A stretch of DNA of 64,000 bases from CAVQJU01 sp963712905 (GCA_963712905.1 CAVQJU010000013.1:62001-126000); one strand, 5' to 3'; positions 53,370 through 62,451 are shown, counted from the stretch's first letter. The notes: a model not told the origin generated them from the sequence alone. Numbers and translations: made by a program.

Positions 53370-54484
53370 AGGCCGGTCACCGCCTCGAATCGCTCGATGT
53401 GTTCCGCGGCGCGACCATCGCCGCGATGATCCTGGTCAACAACCCGGGCGACTGGAATTTCGTCTTCGCGCCCCTGCTGCATGCGTACTGGTTCGGATGC
53501 ACGTTCGCCGATCTCGTGTTCCCGTGGTTCGTCTTCATCATGGGCGTCGCGATGCCGTTTGCGTTCGCCCGGCGTCACGAACGCGGCGATCGCACGTCGC
53601 AGGTGTTCGGCCGCATCGCGCAGCGTGTAATTCTTCTGATCGGTCTCGGCCTCGCTCTGACCGTGGTGGCGAGCTGGCCGGCTCTAGCTGCGCTCCGGTT
53701 CCCTGGCGTCCTTCAGCGTATCGCGCTGTCGTATCTCATCGCGGCGATCGTCATTTGGAAGTTCGAGGTCAGGGGATGGGTGACGGCGATCGCGGTCCTG
53801 CTGCTGGGGCACTGGGCGCTGCTCGCGCTCGTGCCGTTTGACGGCTTTGCAGGCGGAACGCTGTCACCGGAGCACAATCTCGCCCGCTACCTGGACACGC
53901 TCGTCTTCGGGCGGCATGCGCTGACGATCCCGAACGATCCCGAGGGGCTGCTCGGGATATTCCCGGCAGCCGCGACGGCTTTGATTGGCGCGGTCGCCGG
54001 CGAGTTGATGCGGCGCGCCGCGGACGACCTTGCCCGTCTTCGGAGCCTGGTCATCGGCGGTGTGGCTGCGTTTGCTGTGGGAATCGTCTGGTCCTTCGCG
54101 CTGCCGCTCAGCAAGCCGTTGTGGACCGGCTCCTACGTGCTGGTCGTGACAGGGCTCGGGATGCTGGCGCTCGCGCTGATCTATTTCCTCGTCGATGTGC
54201 GCGGCCTGCGCACGTGGGCGCGGCCGCTGCTCTGGCTGGGCGTGAATCCGATCGCGATCTACGTCTGCTCGGAAGTCATCGGCCATCTCCTGGAGCGGCC
54301 GTTGTTGTCGCAAGGCTCAGGACGCACCACGCCGAAGGCATGGCTGTTCTGGCGGTACGTCGAGCCCGCATTGCACCGGTGGCCGACCGCATGGGCGTCG
54401 TTCGCCTTCGGTATGGCGTACGTGGCGCTGTGGGTGATGGTTGCCGGCGTTCTCTACAGCCGTCGAATTCGCATTCAGGTCTGA
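53366..54484 (+). CDS. Transmembrane acetyltransferase (HGSNAT/NagX-like)
   Basis: A 372-residue membrane protein with about ten to eleven hydrophobic segments. It opens with RLESLDVFRGATIAAMILVN, the signature of the heparan-alpha-glucosaminide N-acetyltransferase-like group; VFPWFVFIMGVAMPFA and LLWLGVNPIAIYVCSEV are further family blocks. The first His (GHRLESLD) is followed at a distance by others that could carry acetyl across the membrane. Coupling with a PIG-L deacetylase suggests a cycle in which acetyl is removed from and put back on amino sugars; inference. Confidence 0.8.
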   Translation: MKAGHRLESLDVFRGATIAAMILVNNPGDWNFVFAPLLHAYWFGCTFADLVFPWFVFIMGVAMPFAFARRHERGDRTSQVFGRIAQRVILLIGLGLALTVVASWPALAALRFPGVLQRIALSYLIAAIVIWKFEVRGWVTAIAVLLLGHWALLALVPFDGFAGGTLSPEHNLARYLDTLVFGRHALTIPNDPEGLLGIFPAAATALIGAVAGELMRRAADDLARLRSLVIGGVAAFAVGIVWSFALPLSKPLWTGSYVLVVTGLGMLALALIYFLVDVRGLRTWARPLLWLGVNPIAIYVCSEVIGHLLERPLLSQGSGRTTPKAWLFWRYVEPALHRWPTAWASFAFGMAYVALWVMVAGVLYSRRIRIQV

Positions 54485-54490
54485 CTGACC

Positions 54491-55505
54491 CTAACGGACA
54501 TTCACCAGCACGGGGATCGTCGCGGTCCCTTTCGTCAGCGACTCGAGCGCCTTGCCGAGGATTGTCCCGTGCGCGTAGAGCTTCGCGCCCTGGACCTCGA
54601 TCGGCTTCGCCCGCATCGCGTGCCCCGGCGTCTTCGACGTCGTGAGGAAGTCGCCGGCGCCTATCGCGCCGCTTTCCGCGCTGACCTTCACGGGCACGAC
54701 ACCCACCAGCGCAACCGGCAGCCAGACGTTATCGTCCTTCCCCTCGGTCCTCTGGAAGGTCTCGAGATGCAGCTGCGTGATGCGGCGATCGCCGACGAAC
54801 CCGGGCCGAGTCGAGTACACACCAAGCAGCGCCGGCGAGTGCGCTTCCGTACAGCTTGACCGCCAGGCCGCCCGCGTTGATGGTCAGGACGTCGCCGGGC
54901 GCGAAGTCCGATGCGGCGCCGGCCGCCTGCATCATCTCGGCGAAATCGGCAGGGCCGGTGAACGGGCCGTCGGCAAATACGGTTCCGTCGCTTCGCACGG
55001 AAAACACGGTGCCGATCTGCGGGATCACGGTGCGTCCCTCGAACAGCGTGAAGCCGAATACGCCTTCGGCGAGGATCGCCGCCAGGCCCTGGCCGCCGCG
55101 GCCGACGACGCCGTTGCCGCGTGTGCTCTGGCCGAGAACGCCGGTCCCGCTTTCGCTCACGCCTTCGGTGCCGACATGCGTCACCGATGCGCCGGACAGC
55201 CCGTGACCGGAGAAGACTTCCGAGCGGATGCCGTCGCCGGTGCCGTTCCGCGTGAAGACCGCGAACCCGGCGCTCTGATCCAGCACGGTGAGCTTGGCGT
55301 TCGGCTCGGACGTGCCGATACCGACGTTGCCGCGGTGCTGGTTGATGATCGTGTGCACCACGCCCGGCTCCGCGATGTTGTTGAGAAACAGCCGCGCGCC
55401 CTCCTGGCCCACCTTGCCGTGCGCCCAGCTGCGCACGTCGGAGGCGGCGCCCTTGGCGCTCAGCTCCAGGGTATGAGTACCGTCGAGTAACAACGTATCA
55501 GCCAT
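54491..55505 (-). CDS. Fibre-like repeat protein, frameshifted
   Basis: The N-terminal part (from 55505) has LELSAKGAASDVRSW, then NVGIGTSEPNAKLTV, typical of proteins with trimeric fibre or spike regions, and a glycine-rich stretch (GVLGQSTRGNGVVGRGGQG). The C-terminal part (YSTRPGFVGD, TIPVLVNVR) lies in another frame from about 54820 down. The join around 54820-54840 restores the common LGVYSTRPG sequence, so one indel breaks the gene. It is divergent from the tail-sheath gene, with starts 94 bp apart, and may be its fibre or a surface adhesin. Confidence 0.6.
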
Positions 55506-55599
55506 GCGACCTCCTCGCGTGTCCGGAGAGCTGGTGCGCCGGTCGGACGATCCGTTTCAACCCGCGCGTCGGACCGCTTTCGGAGCACAATGCATCCCG

Positions 55600-57114
55600 A
55601 TGGCGGATACCCGGCCGATAGAGGGCGTCGGCACCAGCACGGCCGGGTTCGCCGGCATCACCGAACGGGGCCCCGAGTACCCGTGCCTGACGACCAGCTG
55701 GCTGGAATTCCGGCGCTGGTTTGGCGGCGGCCTTTCCGAGACCGCGTCGTACCTGCCGCACGCCGTGCGCGGATTTTTCGAGAACGGCGGCCAGCGGCTG
55801 TACGTCGCGCGAGTCGTTTCCGCGAATGCGCGGTTCACGAGCCGGCAGATCGGCCCGTTGCTTGTCAGGGCAGTAGGCCGCGGAGCCTGGGCCAACCGGA
55901 TTTTCATCCGGATTCGCCGCGCTTCGGGTAGCACCGACGCGAACAACCCGGACTGGTTCCAGGTGGCGATCCTCTACTACAGCGCCATGCCGCCCGTTCC
56001 CCTGGTCGATCCGCTGTCGAACGAGCCTGGCGATCGCGCGAACCCCGATCGTCGCGAGCCCGACCTCGTCGAACAGTTCGACGGCCTCACGCACGTTCCC
56101 GATATGCCGAACAGCGTCGAGAGCGTCGTGAACGCGGCTTCGCAGCTCGTCAACGTCTCGTTTGATGCCGATCCCGAGCCGGTACCACAGGGCGAGGTGC
56201 CGGATTTCGTGCCGCTCGGGTCTGACGGATCCGACGGCGATCCCATGGACGATGACGAGACGGCCTACGCGGACAGCCTCGCCGCGCTCGAGACAGTGGA
56301 CGATGTCGCGCTGCTCGCCGTGCCGGACGAGGTGAGGTTCGCGACCCCGACAGCCGCGGGACCGATCACCGCCGCAGTGATCGCGCAGTGCGAGCGCCGG
56401 AAGGATCGGTTCGCGATCGTCTCGTCGGCCAGCGGCCTCGGCGATGTGTCACATCTGAAGCCGCCCGAGGACACAGCGTGGGCGGCGTTCTACTGCCCGT
56501 GGATCGACGTCCACGATCCGCTCACCGGGCGCACGGTGCGGATGCCGCCCACGGGCCACATCGCCGGCGTCATCGCGCGGACCGACACCGAGCGCGGCGT
56601 GCACAAGGCGCCGGCCAACGAAGAGCTCAGGGGCGCCATCGGTCTCGAGTTTCAGATCACCGACGGCGCGCAGGACGTCCTCAACCCGCGCGGCGTGAAC
56701 GCCATCCGCGATTTTCGCGCGGCCGGCCGCGGCATCCGCGTGTGGGGCGCGCGCACGATGTCGTCCGATCCGGAGTGGAAATACGTCAACGTGCGCCGCT
56801 TCCTCACCTTCCTCGAGGCGTCGATCGACAAGGGGACGCAGTGGGTGGTGTTCGAGCCGAACGGCGAACGCCTCTGGAACAACGTCAAGACCAGCATCAG
56901 CGACTTCCTCCTCCAGTTGTGGAGCACTGGTGCGCTGATGGGCACCAGGCCGGAGCAGGCGTTCTTCGTCAAGGTCGATCGCACGACGATGACCCAGGAT
57001 GACATCGACAACGGCCGCATGATTTGCATCATCGGCGTCGCGCCCCTGCGCCCCGGCGAGTTCGTCATAATCCGAATCGGTCAGAAGACCGCCTCCGGGG
57101 ATCCTGATGAATAG
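55600..57114 (+). CDS. Contractile phage-tail-type sheath protein
   Basis: A 504-residue protein of the tail-sheath family found in phages, PVC-type injection systems and related machines. It opens RPIEGVGTSTAGFAGITERG, followed by FRRWFGGGLSETASYLPHAVRGFF and LYVARVVS. The C-terminal part has AAGRGIRVWGARTMSSDPEW, VNVRRFLTFLEASIDKGTQW, VFEPNGERLWNNVK, the conserved sheath blocks. The usual N-terminal arm (an APGVYVEE-type strand) is absent at this ATG; an in-frame ATG at 55504 would add 32 residues but not that motif and would overlap the divergent gene. No tube, baseplate or ATPase gene is nearby. Confidence 0.85.
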   Translation: MADTRPIEGVGTSTAGFAGITERGPEYPCLTTSWLEFRRWFGGGLSETASYLPHAVRGFFENGGQRLYVARVVSANARFTSRQIGPLLVRAVGRGAWANRIFIRIRRASGSTDANNPDWFQVAILYYSAMPPVPLVDPLSNEPGDRANPDRREPDLVEQFDGLTHVPDMPNSVESVVNAASQLVNVSFDADPEPVPQGEVPDFVPLGSDGSDGDPMDDDETAYADSLAALETVDDVALLAVPDEVRFATPTAAGPITAAVIAQCERRKDRFAIVSSASGLGDVSHLKPPEDTAWAAFYCPWIDVHDPLTGRTVRMPPTGHIAGVIARTDTERGVHKAPANEELRGAIGLEFQITDGAQDVLNPRGVNAIRDFRAAGRGIRVWGARTMSSDPEWKYVNVRRFLTFLEASIDKGTQWVVFEPNGERLWNNVKTSISDFLLQLWSTGALMGTRPEQAFFVKVDRTTMTQDDIDNGRMICIIGVAPLRPGEFVIIRIGQKTASGDPDE

Positions 57115-57538
57115 GAAGCGCCTGTTTGCAGCCTTGCTGGCCCTTCCCGTTCTCGCGGTGGTGGGTTTTCTCACGCTCGAGCACCTGACGTCCGACGCTG
57201 CGACGCGTCTCGCGTTCGAGATTCGCAACCAGTCGTTCCTGCTCAGGATGTCAGGCCAGGCTACGCGGACGTTTACGCACAGCCCGGCGTCGTGGCCGAG
57301 CGGCGTGTCGAACGACTATCGCATCGAGATCACAGAGGGCAGCAGACCCGCGTACCCGGGTCAGCGGTCCATCGGCGTGGCTCGAAATCTCACCGAGCCC
57401 ACGTGGTATGCGACGTCGTACCACATGAACTTCGTCAAGGTGCCGGGCGACCTGAAGGTGTCGCACCTCAAAGGCGAGGACACCCTGGTCACGCTGGAGA
57501 AGAACGGCGACGCCGTGCTGCTGACGAAGCTGGAGTAG
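57107..57538 (+). CDS. Small exported or anchored protein next to the sheath gene
   Basis: A 143-residue protein with an N-terminal membrane or signal segment (RLFAALLALPVLAVVGFLTL). The rest is beta-like (THSPASWPSGVSNDYRIEIT, DTLVTLEKNGDAVLLTKLE). No family is recognised. Its start overlaps the sheath gene by eight bases, so translation is coupled and function may be shared. It could tie the sheath assembly to the envelope; speculative. Confidence 0.6.
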   Translation: MNRKRLFAALLALPVLAVVGFLTLEHLTSDAATRLAFEIRNQSFLLRMSGQATRTFTHSPASWPSGVSNDYRIEITEGSRPAYPGQRSIGVARNLTEPTWYATSYHMNFVKVPGDLKVSHLKGEDTLVTLEKNGDAVLLTKLE

Positions 57539-57552
57539 CGGGCATCACGACG

Positions 57553-57662
57553 AAGACGACGTAGAACGCAGAGCACGCGGAGCACGCCGAGCGCTTCGCC
57601 GAGCGGTCACACTGAGTCGTCTCTGCGAGCTCTGCGTGCTCCGCGTTCTACGTTGTCGTCGC
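57553..57662. repeat. Long imperfect inverted repeat (ACGCGGAGCACGCAGAG type)
   Basis: The left arm (about 57553-57588, GACGTAGAACGCAGAGCACG) and the right arm (about 57627-57662, CGTGCTCCGCGTTCTACG) are near complements around a 38-base centre. It fills the gap between two convergent genes and could act as a two-way terminator. Confidence 0.65.
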
Positions 57663-59313
57663 TTATTCTCTGAGCCCGAACGTCACCAGCGAATTCCCGG
57701 AGATGATCGACACGTACTGCTTGCCGTCCACGGCGTACGAGATGGGGCCGTTGACGATCTGTCCGCCGAGGCTCGCCTTCCACAGTTCCGCGCCGGTTCG
57801 CGCGTCGAGCGCGTAGAAGTAGCCCTCGCGCCCGCCCGTGAACAGCAGGTTGCTCGCCGTCGTCAGGATCCCGCTGTCGGTGACGTCGTACTGCTGGAAC
57901 GTCCACTTCTTCTGGCCCGTCTGCGGATCGATCGCCATGACGGTGCCCTTGCCCACGGCGTCGGTCCAGTTGTTGATGGGCGTCGTGCGGCCGATGCGCA
58001 CGCCGGGAGCGCCGGGGACAGGCGTGACCGGGTTGGCGCCGCCGCCGGGGAAGTTGCGGCCGGGCACGTACTGCAGCCGGCTCTTTGCGATAGATCGACG
58101 CGTAGTTTTCCCACGCGGACACGTAGAACAACCCGGTGGACGGACTGAACGACGGCGAGTACCAGTTCGTGCCGCCCTGGTTGCCCGGCCAGGTCGGCTG
58201 GCCCGGCGGCTGCGGCGTCGCGATGGGGCGTCCCTTTGCGTCGAGCCCGCTCGCCCAGTTGACCTTCACGAACGGCGTGCCGAAGAGGAAGCGGCCGTTG
58301 GTGCGATCGAGCACGTAGAAGAAGCCGTTCCGGTTCGCCCAGAGCATCGCCTTGGTCGGCGTGCCTCGCCAGTTGAGATCCGCGAGGACGGCGACCTGGA
58401 CGGAGTCGTAGTCGTAGGTGTCGTTCGGCGAAAACTGGAAGTGCCACTTGAGCTGCCCGGTGTCCGCGTCGAGCGCGACGACGCTGTCGGTGTAGAGGTT
58501 GTCGCCGGGCCGCAGATCGGAATTCCAGTCCGGGCCGGGATTGCCGACGCCCCAGTACGTCTGGTTGGTCGCCGGATCGTAGGAGGGCGTCACCCACAGC
58601 GAGCCGCCGCCCGTCTTCCACGCGTCGCCTTTCCACGTCTCGCTGCCGGGCTCGCCGGGCGCCGGGATGGTGTGGAAGCGCCAGATTTCCTTGCCCGTCC
58701 TGGCATCGAACGCCGCGATGAAGCCGCGGATGCCGTACTCGCCGCCGCCGACGCCGACGAGCACCTTGTCCTTGACGATGAGCGGCGCCATCGTGATCGA
58801 GTAGCCCAGTTTGGGATCGCCGACCTCGATGTTCCACAGCGGCCGTCCGGCTGTCGCGTCGAGCGCCACGAGGTGCGCGTCGAGCGTGCCCATGTAGAGC
58901 GTGTCGCCGAGGATGGCGACGCCGCGGTTGTTCGAACCGCAGCACACGCGCGCCTCGGGCGACACGGTGTAGCGGTACTGCCAGAACACGCGCCCGGTTT
59001 TCGCGTCGACCGCCAGCACGTCGTTCGGACGCTGCGTGACGTACATGATCCCGTTCACGACGAGCGGCGTGGACTGCCACGCGCCGAACACCTGGTCGGG
59101 CAGAATCCATTTCAGCTCGAGGTTCTTCGCGTTGCCGGGATCGATCTGCTTCAGCAGGCTGTGGCGCTGGCTGGCGTAGCCGCCCGAATACGTGAGCCAG
59201 TTCTGCGGCTCGTCCGCTGCCCGCACGATCTTGTCGGATGTCACCTGCGCGTGAAGCGCAAGAGAGCAGGTGATGACCGTCAGCGTCATCAGAAGCAAGC
59301 CACGTCTTGTCAT
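57663..59313 (-). CDS. PQQ-dependent alcohol/glucose dehydrogenase-type protein, frameshifted
   Basis: An exported beta-propeller dehydrogenase (signal about 1-22, SLALHAQ). Tryptophan-docking-like repeats are visible: LAVDAKTGRVFWQYRY, VALDADTGQLKWHFQF, YALDARTGAELWKAS. A vicinal Cys pair (RVCCGSNNRG), which in this family contacts PQQ, is present. The frame changes around 58078-58095, so the last 140 residues are read from another frame (58067 down to 57663). The start at 59313 is preceded by a purine-rich repeat that serves as ribosome-binding site. The upstream gene encodes a cytochrome c, the likely electron acceptor. Confidence 0.85.
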
Positions 59314-59347
59314 ACCCTTTGCCCTCTGCCCTTTGCCCTTTGCCCTT
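59314..59347 (-). repeat. Purine-rich GGGCAGA/GGGCAAA repeat at a start codon
   Basis: On the minus strand the sequence reads GGGCAGAGGGCAAAGGGT directly before the ATG at 59313. It is the same type as the repeat at 20344-20381. Together with the adjoining REP-like hairpin it makes up the whole spacer between the cytochrome and dehydrogenase genes. Confidence 0.7.
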
Positions 59348-59348
59348 C

Positions 59349-59372
59349 GCGGCCCTGAAAGGGCCGCGCTAC
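59349..59372. repeat. REP-like hairpin, CTGAAAG family
   Basis: GCGGCCCTGAAAGGGCCGC followed by GCTAC. CTA at 59369-59371 is the stop codon (TAG on the minus strand) of the cytochrome gene. Confidence 0.85.
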
Positions 59373-60163
59373 GGTTCCCTGAGCGTGAGCAGATACGCGA
59401 CCGTGTCGGCGATCTCGTCCGCGGTCAGGCGATCGGCGAACGCGGGCATGGACGCTTTGGCGCTCACCTCGAGCACCTCGATGTCGCGCTTCGCGATCGA
59501 GTGGAGCCGTTCCTTCTCGTCGATGACCTGCACCGTGAAGGTGTCTTCGTTGAGCCGGCGGCCGCGGATGATCGTGCGGTCCTTCATCACGATCGTGACC
59601 GGCCGGTGGATCGGCATCAGCGCGGACGAAGGCTCGCGGATCGATCGCTCGAGCGCGGCCGGTGCGCGGGCGACGCCGATGTCGCTCAGGTCCGGCGCGG
59701 CGCGCGGCCCGCGGCCGTTCACGCGATGGCAGGTGCCGCACGTGCCCTTGCCCTCGAAGATGGCGCGTCCCCGGGCGGCGTCCCCCACCCGCACGGCCGC
59801 CGTGGTGTCGAAGTGCGCGCGGATGAACGCCACGATTCCGGTCAGCTCGGACTGTTGCAGCCTGAACGGGGGCATGCCCGCGGCCGTTCCGCTGGTGATC
59901 ACCCTCGCGAGATCCTCGTCCGTGCTCGCGCGGCGGAACACACCGCGGCGGAGGTCGATGCCGGACACCTGGTCGCCGTCCCGCCCGTGGCACAGGGTGC
60001 ACTGCGCGTTGTAGACGCGGTTGCCCGCGGCGATGTCTTCCTGGCTGTACTGCCCGGGGTGATCCTGGTTCAGCAGCTGCTGCGCGCCGGCCGGGACGGC
60101 CATCGCGATGAGCAGGCAACAGATCCGCGCGATCGACCCCGTGTTTGTGAACGGCATAGGCAC
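59369..60163 (-). CDS. Diheme cytochrome c (electron partner of PQQ dehydrogenase)
   Basis: A 264-residue exported protein (signal about 1-27, AVPAGAQ). Two haem c motifs: CTLCH in the first cytochrome domain and CGTCH in the second. GVFRRASTDEDLARVITSG and LSDIGVARAPAALERSIREP are typical of such two-domain cytochromes in PQQ operons. Met residues for axial binding are available (GMPPF, SMPAF). The stop lies in a REP-like hairpin. The dehydrogenase gene follows 55 bp downstream on the same strand. Confidence 0.85.
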   Translation of the reverse strand: MPMPFTNTGSIARICCLLIAMAVPAGAQQLLNQDHPGQYSQEDIAAGNRVYNAQCTLCHGRDGDQVSGIDLRRGVFRRASTDEDLARVITSGTAAGMPPFRLQQSELTGIVAFIRAHFDTTAAVRVGDAARGRAIFEGKGTCGTCHRVNGRGPRAAPDLSDIGVARAPAALERSIREPSSALMPIHRPVTIVMKDRTIIRGRRLNEDTFTVQVIDEKERLHSIAKRDIEVLEVSAKASMPAFADRLTADEIADTVAYLLTLREP

Positions 60164-60239
60164 CTTCTACACAAGCCTGCGGCGAATTCTACTCGTTCCA
60201 GGCCGTTGACGTTGACATCCATCGGCCGCGGGCAGCACG

Positions 60240-61857
60240 ATGGCGGTGATGCTCCGCGCGCTGGTTGCCGCCGCCATCGTCCTGGTCGTGTCGATCGCTC
60301 CTGCGGCGCAGACTCCCAGCGTCCTTCATATAAAGGTGGGCCTGCTGGACGCCGACCGGAAAGTCACCCCGGTGCCCCGGCACGCGCTGCTCATCAGCGA
60401 CAACCCGGCATCCTCCTCGCCCCGCCGCGTCGTCACGGGGATCGATGGCACCGTGGACGTGCGGCTGCGGCCGGGGAACTACACCGTCGAATCGGATCAG
60501 CCGGTCGCCTTTCTCGGCAAGGCTTACCAGTGGACGCAGACGCTCGATGTCCGCGCCGGCCGTGAGACCGTGCTCGATCTCACCGCCGCCAACGCGGAGA
60601 TCGTTGCGCTCAGCTCCGTACCCGCGGAATCCGCTGCTGCGACCCCGCTCGAGACCGACCCGCGGATGCTTTTGCGTCAGTGGCAGGAGAGCGTGGTGGC
60701 GCTCTGGACGCCGACTACCCGCGCGTCCGCGTTCGTGATCGACGCCAATGGGCTCGTCGTGACGAATCAGCGAGCTGTCGGCACGGCAACATCCGTCGAA
60801 GTGCAGTTCTCGCCGTCGATGAAGGTGGCGGCGAACGTGCTCGTCGCCGATCAGGCGCGCGACGTGGCGGTCCTCTGGATCGACCCGAAGGCCGCCGCGT
60901 CTGTCCGGCCCTTGCCGCTCGGATGCGCGTCCGAGGCAAAGCCGGCCGTCGTCGAGGGCCAGGAGATCTTCGCGATCGGGGCGCCGTTCCGTCAGGACAA
61001 GGACACGGAGTCCGCGGCCGTGAAACGCGTGGAGACGCGCGCGCTCATCTCCGACCTCGAGCTTCCGAATGGCGGTTCCGGCGGACCGGCGTTCACGGCC
61101 GGCGGCGCCGTGATCGGCGTCACCACCGCCGGCGACGAGAGGCTTGGCGCTTCGCGATGGAACTCCCGCGTCGTCCGCATCAACGATGTGTGCGACGTCG
61201 TCGCGTCGGCGGAGAAGAAGATGAAGGCCGTCCCATCGCCGGCCGGGACGCGCCTGCCCGTCGAGCCCGCGCAGACGTTTCCGAGGGCGGCGCTCGAGGA
61301 CGCCGCGAAGCGCCGCGTGGGCAACCTGAGCCCCTATAAGGCGTCGTCAGTCGACTTCGACATCGCGTTCATCACGCCCGTTCAGCTGAAGGGCACCCGG
61401 CAGGGGGACCCGCTCGTGGAGTTCGCCAACTGGGCCGAGTACGTCGAGGACATGCCGCCGGTCCTGCTGGTCCGCGTGACGCCTAAGATGGTCGAGAGTT
61501 TCTGGACGAAGTTCGGCCGCGCCGCCGCGTCCACGCAGGGCATGGTTCTGCCGGCGTTCAAGCACATCAAGACGGGCTTCCTCCGGATGCGCGCCTACTG
61601 CGGCGAGGCCGAGGTCACGCCGATCCACCCGTTCAAGATCGATCAGCGCGTCACCGAGACCGAGGCGATCTACGAAGGCCTCTACGTCTTCGACCCCGGC
61701 GCGTTCGGCCCTTCGTGCGAGATCGTCAAGCTCGTGCTGTTTTCGGAGAAGGAGCCGGAGAAGGCGGACACGAAGATCGTCGATGCGAAGATCGTCCAGC
61801 AGATCTGGCAGGACTTCGCGCCCCTGCGTGAAGTAGGGCGGCCCTTTCAGGGCCGCC
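60240..61857 (+). CDS. Trypsin-like protein with catalytic His replaced, missing stop
   Basis: About 530 residues with a signal peptide (about 1-23, IAPAAQ). A beta domain (about 30-115) precedes the protease domain (about 140-320). The Asp block (ARDVAVLWID) and the Ser block (NGGSGGPAF) are intact. The His block reads VVTNQRAVG, where the usual TNxHVV would have His in place of Arg. So it is probably a non-proteolytic relative. The C-terminal part (about 360-530, VDFDIAFITPVQLKG) is a separate unknown domain. No stop occurs at the expected end: the frame passes through a REP-like hairpin (61833-61857) and stays open over the antisense of the next gene. An indel close to the hairpin is likely. 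Confidence 0.7.
61833..61857. repeat. REP-like hairpin, CTGAAAG family
   Basis: GTAG end followed by stem GGCGGCCC/GGGCCGCC with TTTCA between, same as the copy at 35585-35609. It lies between two convergent genes. The TAG it carries is out of frame with the upstream gene by one position, and neither gene has an in-frame stop here. Confidence 0.85.
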
Positions 61858-62438
61858 CGGATAACGCCCGTGCGCCGCACGCCGCGAAACAACCAGCGCA
61901 CGCCCATCACGATAAACGCGAGCGCCACGACCACGACAACCGCGGCGGCGATCGGATGGGTGAGCGCGAGCAGGCCGAGACCGACGACGAAGCCGTCCTC
62001 GGCCAGGCTGAGCGTCCAGTTCGAGAAGGGCTCCGGGCTCGTGTTCGCCGCGGCGCGCGTGCCTGCCTTCGCCGCGTGCGTGCTCGCCGCCAGCCCGGCC
62101 CCGAGCAGCGCCGCGACCACCTGAACCCACGGCTGCGCGTGTCCAATCGTCGCGACCGCGATCAGCGCGCCTCCCAGCGGACGGACCACCGTGTGGATCG
62201 CATCCCAGAGCGTATCCACCCACGGCACCTTGTCGGCGATGAACTCGACCAGGTACATGACGATCGACACGCCGATGATCCAGTTGTTGTCGAACACCTG
62301 GTACTGCGGCGGAAGATCGACCCAGCCGTAGCGCGTCGCCAGGCCGAGGATCGCGACGGTGGCGTAGAGGTTGATGCCCGCGGCGAACGAGAAGCCGAGC
62401 GTGCGGCCGAGCAGGGTGAGGAGGTCTCCCGGGCCCAC
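61858..62438 (-). CDS. DUF4126 membrane protein, no in-frame stop at expected end
   Basis: About 193 residues up to the hairpin, the usual length of the family. It starts VGPGDLLTLLGRTLGFSFAA and has GINLYATVAILGLATRYGWV, IVMYLVEFIADKVPWVDTLW and THAAKAGTRAAANTSPEPFS, conserved DUF4126 blocks with about five hydrophobic segments. The GTG at 62438 lies 14 bases after the stop of the sigma-factor gene on the same strand, so both are cotranscribed. At the 3' end the frame runs on through the REP-like hairpin and into the antisense of the trypsin-like gene. The family function is unknown. Confidence 0.65.
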
Positions 62439-62451
62439 ACCCGAGATGATA

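Noticed and set aside
54491..57538. Possible prophage
   Set aside because: Only a sheath and a fibre-like gene are present. No integrase, terminase, capsid, portal or lysis cassette and no attachment repeats are seen.
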